A stretch of DNA of 64,000 nucleotides from Epiperipatus broadwayi (taxonomy: Eukaryota > Onychophora > Udeonychophora > Euonychophora > Peripatidae): the NCBI GenBank assembly GCA_028023455.1, contig JAQFVV010012419.1, positions 1,062,501 through 1,126,500 on the forward strand. Direction: 5' to 3'. A program made the position numbers and the translations under genes. Shown one piece after another: positions 57,501 through 64,000 of the stretch; position 1 is the first letter of the stretch; each line of letters begins with the position of its first letter. Under the pieces are notes generated by a model. That model saw only the letters and a program-made list of their open reading frames with translations, was not told the DNA's origin and did not search any database.

Positions 57501-58590
57501 GAAAAAGAAAACAAAACTTGAAAAAGTCAAAAGTTTTGATCTTGTTTTAACACATAAACAATGCTGACAAGCGACCATGATTGGCTATCAAAAGACAACT
57601 GGAGTTTGTTTAATAAAAAACCTTTTTTTTTTAATTTTGAATTTTTTTAGAAAAAGAATAAATTTAATTCTATCTCTCCATAAACATCTGTGATAAATAG
57701 AAAAACAAATTAATTTATGTATGATTAGATTTCGTTTTTGTTCTATTTCTTATTTTTTAACAGGGTAAAAATGCGATGAAAAAATAAATAAAAACTGTTT
57801 ATATTAATTAAAAGTTTAAAATCTTATTATTTTGTTATTACTAACTTTCTTGCCAGTCTAGCATGACTCAGCAAAAAACTTCTGCAGCCCAGTGGTTGAA
57901 GATCACTGGGCTAGATTGATTATTAGGTGGCAGCTTGGAAATTTACCTTTCAATTTTAAGAGTCCATTTTAAAGTATGGCACGTGCACAGTGATTGAAAT
58001 GCAAGTACTTCGGTGGCAGAAAACTTCTATTAGCATTTTAAAGTTCTTTTTTAGGCCTTTCTTCATTTCAGGGCAGCAGGATATTATGGTAGTGGCAGAT
58101 GATGACCCATAGGGCCGATGAAGAGTGGTGGATTTACTGCTACATCATTTTTAGTTTCACTGCAATGTTAACAATCATTTTCACTAGAGTAGCTAATCTA
58201 ATCTGTGACTCAAAATTCAGTCATTTTATACTTTTTCTTTATCAGTTGTTTTTGAAGATGCAACAGTAAGATAACATCCAAAAATAAATTCAAATCTATT
58301 TACAGATTAGAAATAGATTTGACATGTTTATAACAAAAGTATCTTTACTCTTAATCCCCTTTTAAGTAAAACTTTAATTAAAAATACCTACCTCAGATTA
58401 AAACAATAGTTCTTCCAACCCCATTAATTATTTTTAGACAATTACTGCAGCATCTTCCATATTGGATTTTACAAAATACACAGTTTAAAAGAACAAAAAC
58501 AAGCAATTTAAAAAAAAGTTTAAAAAAATGATATATAATAAAATATTTAAAACATCAATCTTTTATTAGTAATTTTGCTCCTATATATAT
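54592..58590 (+). repeat. 2.75-kb duplicated sequence, copy 2 (with insertion)
   Basis: Direct copy of 44962-47712. Collinear from 54592 to 56677 and from 57909 to 58590, interrupted by a 1,231-bp hAT-like insertion. The frame at 55614-55811 matches the frame at 45968-46183 of copy 1. Confidence 0.9.
56678..57908. mobile_element. non-autonomous hAT-like insertion, 1.23 kb
   Basis: Its extent is defined by comparison with copy 1, which reads ATTAGTTAGGCTAGATTG across the site. The left end begins TTTCAACTTTTTCACACCTG, and the right end read backwards begins CAGTGATCTTCAACCACTGG. Many hAT elements begin CAGTGGTTCTCAACC, so the right end is close and the left end appears to have lost about 15 bases including its CAG terminus and target copy. 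The interior is AT-rich with long A runs and an A-flanked C run (57323-57331) and has no transposase frame. Confidence 0.7.
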
Positions 58591-61500
58591 TGTAACCCTC
58601 ACACCTATCACCAACACTAACAATTACCCAGGGGCGCCAATTCTATGGAACATAGAATAAATTACTAATCTAACTTTATCCTAAATTTACTCATGAGGCT
58701 CTTAATTAAAGTTTTCACCTAAAACTAACTCAGTTGAGGGATACAGAGGTGTATGAGGTATACAATGTACAATAGATGTGGGAGAAATATTATAACTAAT
58801 AGGAATAAACATCTATCAAGTTGTATGCTAAACAAAAATTAAATTGGTAAAATTCTACCAGCTAAAATTAACTAATTATACTCTATATTTCACCTCCTCC
58901 CATCATCCATATGCACTGAACAACCTCTACCATATTATACAATTAAACTAATAACTAAAATAAAAAAATATTTTAGAAATTGTAATGTATAACTCACTGG
59001 ATCTAAACTCAAACTAAACCTATCATTACTAAATTTTAACTACTCACCAATCTAATCTGGTTTAATGAATTTATTATCTAATCTGAATTAAAATTGAAGA
59101 TCTCAGGGAATTAACTTATGGTATGACTTGATCTAACACTTCTATATCTCAATATTATTACTTAACACTATGAAAATAATATTACAAACCAAACAATACC
59201 CTAATTAAATACTTCCAGTTAGATAATGAAAGAAATCAGGCACATTTTGATTTCAATTCATCATCTAAACAATTATTAAATGACAAAACCCTTTTAAAAC
59301 GATCAGTAGATAATTGACATCTCATATAGTGTTTGAATCAAGGAAATCAATATCATCATATCTAGAGATTTATCATAATTAAATAAAAATGCAATTATAT
59401 CACATTAAATAAAATAAATGTGTAAGCATGTGTGGAAATATGGAACACGAATGAATGCTAGAGAAAAAACTCTAAATACAAATTTAAATAAAATATTTAT
59501 TGATAAAATAGAAAAATAGTTAAACAAACATTTACTTTTTCTTTCATTGGTATGAACACAATTCAAAGGGATTTAGTATCATTAGTTACAGTTTACACAA
59601 GGATAAATAATACAACATAATCTCTTAACTTTTTAAATCTACTACATTTCATTTATCAGAGCATTCTGATAGATTGGTAAAACATTTTATTTTTAACATT
59701 AAATGAGCTAAATAAATTCATATCATTTACTATAAAAGAAATGGCTTTCTAGCTATCAAATAATTTCTGATAGACTTATACAAAAATGAAGAAATATGAT
59801 CTTACACTTTTAGTAGCTGATTACCAAATTATCTTATATTCAGCATTTTGCTTGATAACCCTCATTTACCAATTAAATTTATAACAACAACATAGATTAT
59901 TATTCTAATTACACTGAATAAACTTAAGATTTTGCATCTACTTTAAATGTATTTTAACTAAAATTAAAGTAAGGGGATTGAAAACTAGAAATAATATTGG
60001 ACTATCATACCAAAGAAAATAAATACTTCTATTAATTAAATAAATTTTTCTTTGTAATTTTGAAGTAAAGTATTCTATTGAATAACTAGGTTCTGCTTTG
60101 CCAAAATAAAAGTAAATCATTGTATTCATTAACTAAGTCCTATCTTTGCTTGAGTATTTATGCAAATTATGATTAAATGATAAAAATCAATGAGATGAAG
60201 CCTAAGTGATTACTACAAATGTTTTAAAATGATGAGTAAAGTTATACATTAATAATGAATTATTTTTATATCTCAAAATTAACAATTTGTGCATGAATCT
60301 GTATTATGCTGTGTGTCAAAGAAAATAAATAATTAATATTAATCAATCTAATCGGTTTGCTTATGATATTTCAATATAATCATAATACGGATGAAAGCGA
60401 AGACCAATCAATCTTTATTTATTAACTACAATATAGCTGTTTTATAAGACACTATACTCTTCTTTTATTCTTCTTTTTTATTCATAAACTATCAAACACT
60501 TGGCTATAGCATAAGCTGGAAAACATCCAATATACCCATGGGATAAAAGATTTCTATAATTCAAATCAGATAAATACAACAATAACTCCCAAGTCTATTT
60601 CTAAGACTAAATAACTGGTGGAATAACTCATCACCAAATGAAAATTAGAGAGATAACATATCTAGCTTCATATGCATTTAATTCATCATATCAAATATAA
60701 AAAGAGGACTCAATCCACTCCCATCAAAATACCACAATACATGGATAAGAAAGGGATTACTCAATCCCATACACTACACTACTCTGGGCAAACTATCCAT
60801 ATTAAATATTCAAATAACAAAGACACTGACTCAATCCCATAAAATATTATAAAACATTGTGCACTTTATAGCATATAGCCACAAAAATACTTTTTATTCA
60901 GGAATAACAAAAAAATAATAATTCTCACTTAAATAACTTTCTAATCCTTCAAAATGATTGATCATCCCCTTTCCTCCAAATCCAATTGATTTTAAATTAT
61001 TTTACTAGCAATTACATATAATTATAAATAAGTTTAATAATAGACACACACACGTATATGCATAATGATACATAGACCATTTAAAATCACAGTAAGCAAA
61101 GAATTACTGTTAAAATATTAATTATTACTGCTAGAATTAATAAAGAATAAATATCTCATATCTGACAATATTTAGGACTTGGTAATATTCTAAGAACGGT
61201 TGGAAAATAAAATAATAATTACTGTGGACAAAGCAAGACAAAATAATTTTTTTAAATGGATTGATATTGGCACAAATCTGTAGTAAAATTGAACCTACAT
61301 AAATAATAAAGTTGTATATTATAGATGAAATAATTATTGAAAATAATGGTATTCTAATTTATAAAAAAAATATATACGGTAAGATTTAATATAATGAATT
61401 CTTTTAAAATAATTATTCACCCCTATTGAACTATAAATGGATTCTTTCATTTGTTTTATTATATGCATGGGTTATTAACACATGACATGACCAAACCTCA

Positions 61501-62640
61501 TATTAAAATAATAGCAAAAATAAATAAAAAATTACCAGTACAATATCTTCCATTAATACTGTACATTTATGAGATGTTGTAGGAGAACAAAATATAATAA
61601 TACATATAATAAACATATTTTAACTAACACTAGCTATCTAAACACTATTAAATAAAATAAAGTTCTCTTCTTTTTTCTTCCTTCCAAATGAAACGAAAAG
61701 TTTATAAATAGTTTTTTTTTTTTTACATAACTTTCCTTGTCATGTCTCCACATAAATAAGGAAAATAATTATAACGCACAAAAACAGCACATTTCTGCAG
61801 ATAAAAACGAAACAATGTTATTTTTAATTTAAAATAAGATTCAATGTTCTAGCTGTTAGCTATGAATTACTGTTGATGCTAGATATTAGGAAACATTAAT
61901 TAGGCAATGCACATTTCACAACGTATAAAGTAATATTTCATATTTCATTCATACAATTTAAAATGCCTTTAATAAAGTGAAGACATATAAATTTATCTAT
62001 TTTATAATTTATTTCTCTTATTAGTTTTAGGAAACATGTACATATCATAGTCCACTCATTTGCACATTTAATCTTTATTTCCTTCACTAGGTAAAAGTAA
62101 AAATAAATGTCCACTATTCCAATAAATATGATGACAATATTGCACAATTCTTGTGTATATTTTTAAATTTTCTTTTATACTTAGCATGAAATTTATTTAA
62201 TAAAGTTCTGGAAATGTTCAATAAAAGTTGACACCTTTTCCACATATAAATGACACACGTTGCAGTTATTCCATTCATAATATGATTAAAACTTAAGAAA
62301 TTAATTGTTAGAAAATAAACAAACATTCTTCTATTCTTTCCTGTTAAGTTTATATTTAAATAAGATAATTTTACAATCCTATCACGCATTCCCATTTTTT
62401 TAAATAATAACAATTTACCTTGAATAATATAATATAACACTTACATGTACTTTAGCATAATGGTGGGAAAATTTAAACAATCAGCTGAGAGCAAAATTGA
62501 TGTATCTTCTAGCGGTTTTAAGTACACATTTTCATAAACAAATACTACATTTTAAATTTTCAACTTGAACTTTGCTAGAGGAAAAATAATTGTACTGTTA
62601 AACTTTGTTAAGTAAAACTTAGTTGTAGTTGTCCTTAGTT
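58591..62640. other. AT-rich non-coding stretch
   Basis: Four kilobases without a recognisable gene. TGTAACCCTCACACC at 58591, right after a TA run, and the nearby GGGGCGCC look like the edge of an LTR or other element, but no partner was found. ACTCAATCCCATA occurs near 60758 and 60830. Frames at 59938-60129, 61938-62147 and 62114-62440 are Ile/Asn/Lys/Phe-rich with no known family. Confidence 0.5.
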
Positions 62641-62688
62641 ATAATTGCCCTCTTAAAAGTAATTATAATTGCCCTCTTAAAAGTAATA
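62641..62688. repeat. 24-bp tandem duplication
   Basis: ATAATTGCCCTCTTAAAAGT plus AAT(T/A) at 62641-62664 and 62665-62688. Confidence 0.9.
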
Positions 62689-63602
62689 AGTATTCCTTTT
62701 TATACATTTTTTTAATAATAATTACATCACATTTTTCTCTTCCAATCGTTTACGATATTTGACATCACCAGAAAAAGTTTGTCAGTCTGCTCCTCCCCCT
62801 GCAAACTTACTTAATATATGCAAAAACTTGTGAAAGTAAAAAAAAAATAGAGATAAAAAAATTATTTCATCTTTTAAATAAATAAAAAAAAATATTGAAC
62901 TAATAATTAAATATTTCTTTTAAAGCAGTAGAATAAAACTGATGACAATTGTTTTAATAAATAAAATATTTTACAGTATTTGTCATTAAATAATCTACCA
63001 GTCCATAATCCAGTGATTTATTTAAAATGTAATTAAGCTAGTTTTTAATACTATTATTGATAAAATTAAATATTTGAATGTGATGTTGGATATTTAATGG
63101 TTTAATAAAACATATGAATGAAAAATGAAGTTGGATAATGCATGAATATTCAGTAGTAATATGCTATAGGTATTACACTGATATGACTGAAATGACAATG
63201 TGAATGATGATGAGTGAAACATATTTTACTGTTTATGCTGTAAATTAAAATGTATAAAACAAATGGACTAGAAAACCATTCTAACAAAACTGAATACTGC
63301 TTTATGAACAAATAAAACAAGTAAGCATCAACTTAAACTGTACTGATTATGCATATAACAAGCTACCCCCCCCTATTCTATCATTGATTATACTCTAAAA
63401 TAAGATACTAAACATTTAAGAAATCTTTTTAATTACACCTACACTTACTTTTAATTACAGTTTTAAATCAAAATATTTTTTTTTTTAAAATTTCATGTTA
63501 TTTCATTTTTTTTTAAAGAGGATATCAGATATTTCTGATGTACTACCACAGTACTATAATGACTATTTCTGGTACCAAACCAGAAGGTCACAATATATAT
63601 AC
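62689..63602. other. AT-rich non-coding stretch
   Basis: No gene or repeat was recognised. Confidence 0.5.
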
Positions 63603-63827
63603 TTGAGCCGCACCTATGTATTTTAATAAAAAGAATTAACATCATAAAATTAATAATAATAAAAATGTTAATTTAAAAGTTAAAATTTTATGATTTAGGT
63701 GCACATCTCAAATGTATACATAAAATATATATACATGACAAAAGGAGCGAGATGGAAAATAGGGTTTGAATAAAAGTTAGTAGATGGAAACATGAAGCTC
63801 AATCTTAAGTTAAGATTGACTGCTTCA
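63603..63827 (+). repeat. dispersed repeat, copy B
   Basis: Partner of 53255-53480. The minus-strand frame at 63695-63964 overlaps it and is not a recognised gene. 63828-64000 is AT-rich with nothing further seen. Confidence 0.85.
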
Positions 63828-64000
63828 CAATATATAAAGAATACTCCTGATGCTACTGGACACTTATGAATGTAAAATAAATGAGAGGAATTTTTGCAAT
63901 AGTGATGCTGCAATGCATTAATAAAATGCCATGATAAAAATGAGCCAAAAAAAATTGTTTTCATTCCTTGACCTTTTCTGAAGTCATATCAAGAATTAGA

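Noticed and set aside
62114-62440. 108-codon minus-strand frame
   Set aside because: Composition (Ile, Asn, Lys, Phe, Leu) is what random AT-rich DNA gives. It has no motif and no promoter or splice context.

Overview
The window is a very AT-rich, gene-poor stretch of an animal nuclear genome. No bacterial-style gene organisation, operon or CRISPR array is visible. Nearly all recognisable content is transposable-element debris: one nearly full-length Ty3/Gypsy element with two LTRs, an older gag-pro-like element, many 5'-truncated RTE-like LINE fragments, a Penelope-like element with a GIY-YIG endonuclease, a non-autonomous hAT-like insertion, TIR elements, several long foldback elements and a 106-bp satellite. 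The element mix, a dystrophin relic that reads more like an invertebrate than a vertebrate protein, and a TCAGTT initiator point to an invertebrate, probably a protostome such as an arthropod. The species cannot be fixed from the sequence.

Layout. 1-3170: decayed gag-pro-like retroelement with no reverse transcriptase behind it. 6040-12345: a foldback repeat whose right arm was split by a 5.4-kb Ty3/Gypsy element (6843-12253; two 739-bp LTRs; gag, pro, RT, RNase H and integrase all present but broken). 14275-15205: a two-copy tandem duplication with faint transposase-like reading frames. 17200-18345 (minus): an intronless, stop-riddled copy of the dystrophin C-terminal region (last spectrin repeat, WW, EF-hand region, ZZ), best explained as a processed pseudogene. 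18803-21335 (minus): two RTE LINE copies, one with an inverted 5' end and one split by a ~740-bp insertion carrying a minisatellite. 24003-24270: near-perfect foldback. 25515-25586: a tRNA-Gly(UCC)-like sequence inside a 13-bp direct repeat. 26579-27364: eight copies of a 106-bp satellite. 33.6-35.3 kb: three hairpins or foldbacks. 36479-37010 (plus): RTE 3' end. 39614-39973: a TATA/initiator pair followed by a short ATG frame ending at a splice-donor-like site, the only candidate for a host-gene first exon. 41150-42610: RTE fragment, then a Penelope-like element with a possible degenerate hammerhead motif. 42738-43351: large foldback. 44962-58590: two direct copies of a 2.75-kb sequence enclosing a 1.2-kb-arm inverted repeat and four TIR elements; one copy later received a hAT-like insertion. 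58.6-64 kb: AT-rich, little recognisable.

There are no genes working together as a system. What the window records is a history of insertions, with nesting that allows relative dating. The items most worth following are the dystrophin retrocopy, the candidate promoter and first exon at 39.6-40.0 kb, the hammerhead-like motif behind the Penelope endonuclease, and the tRNA-Gly retrocopy. All coordinates of repeat edges were judged by eye and may be off by several bases.
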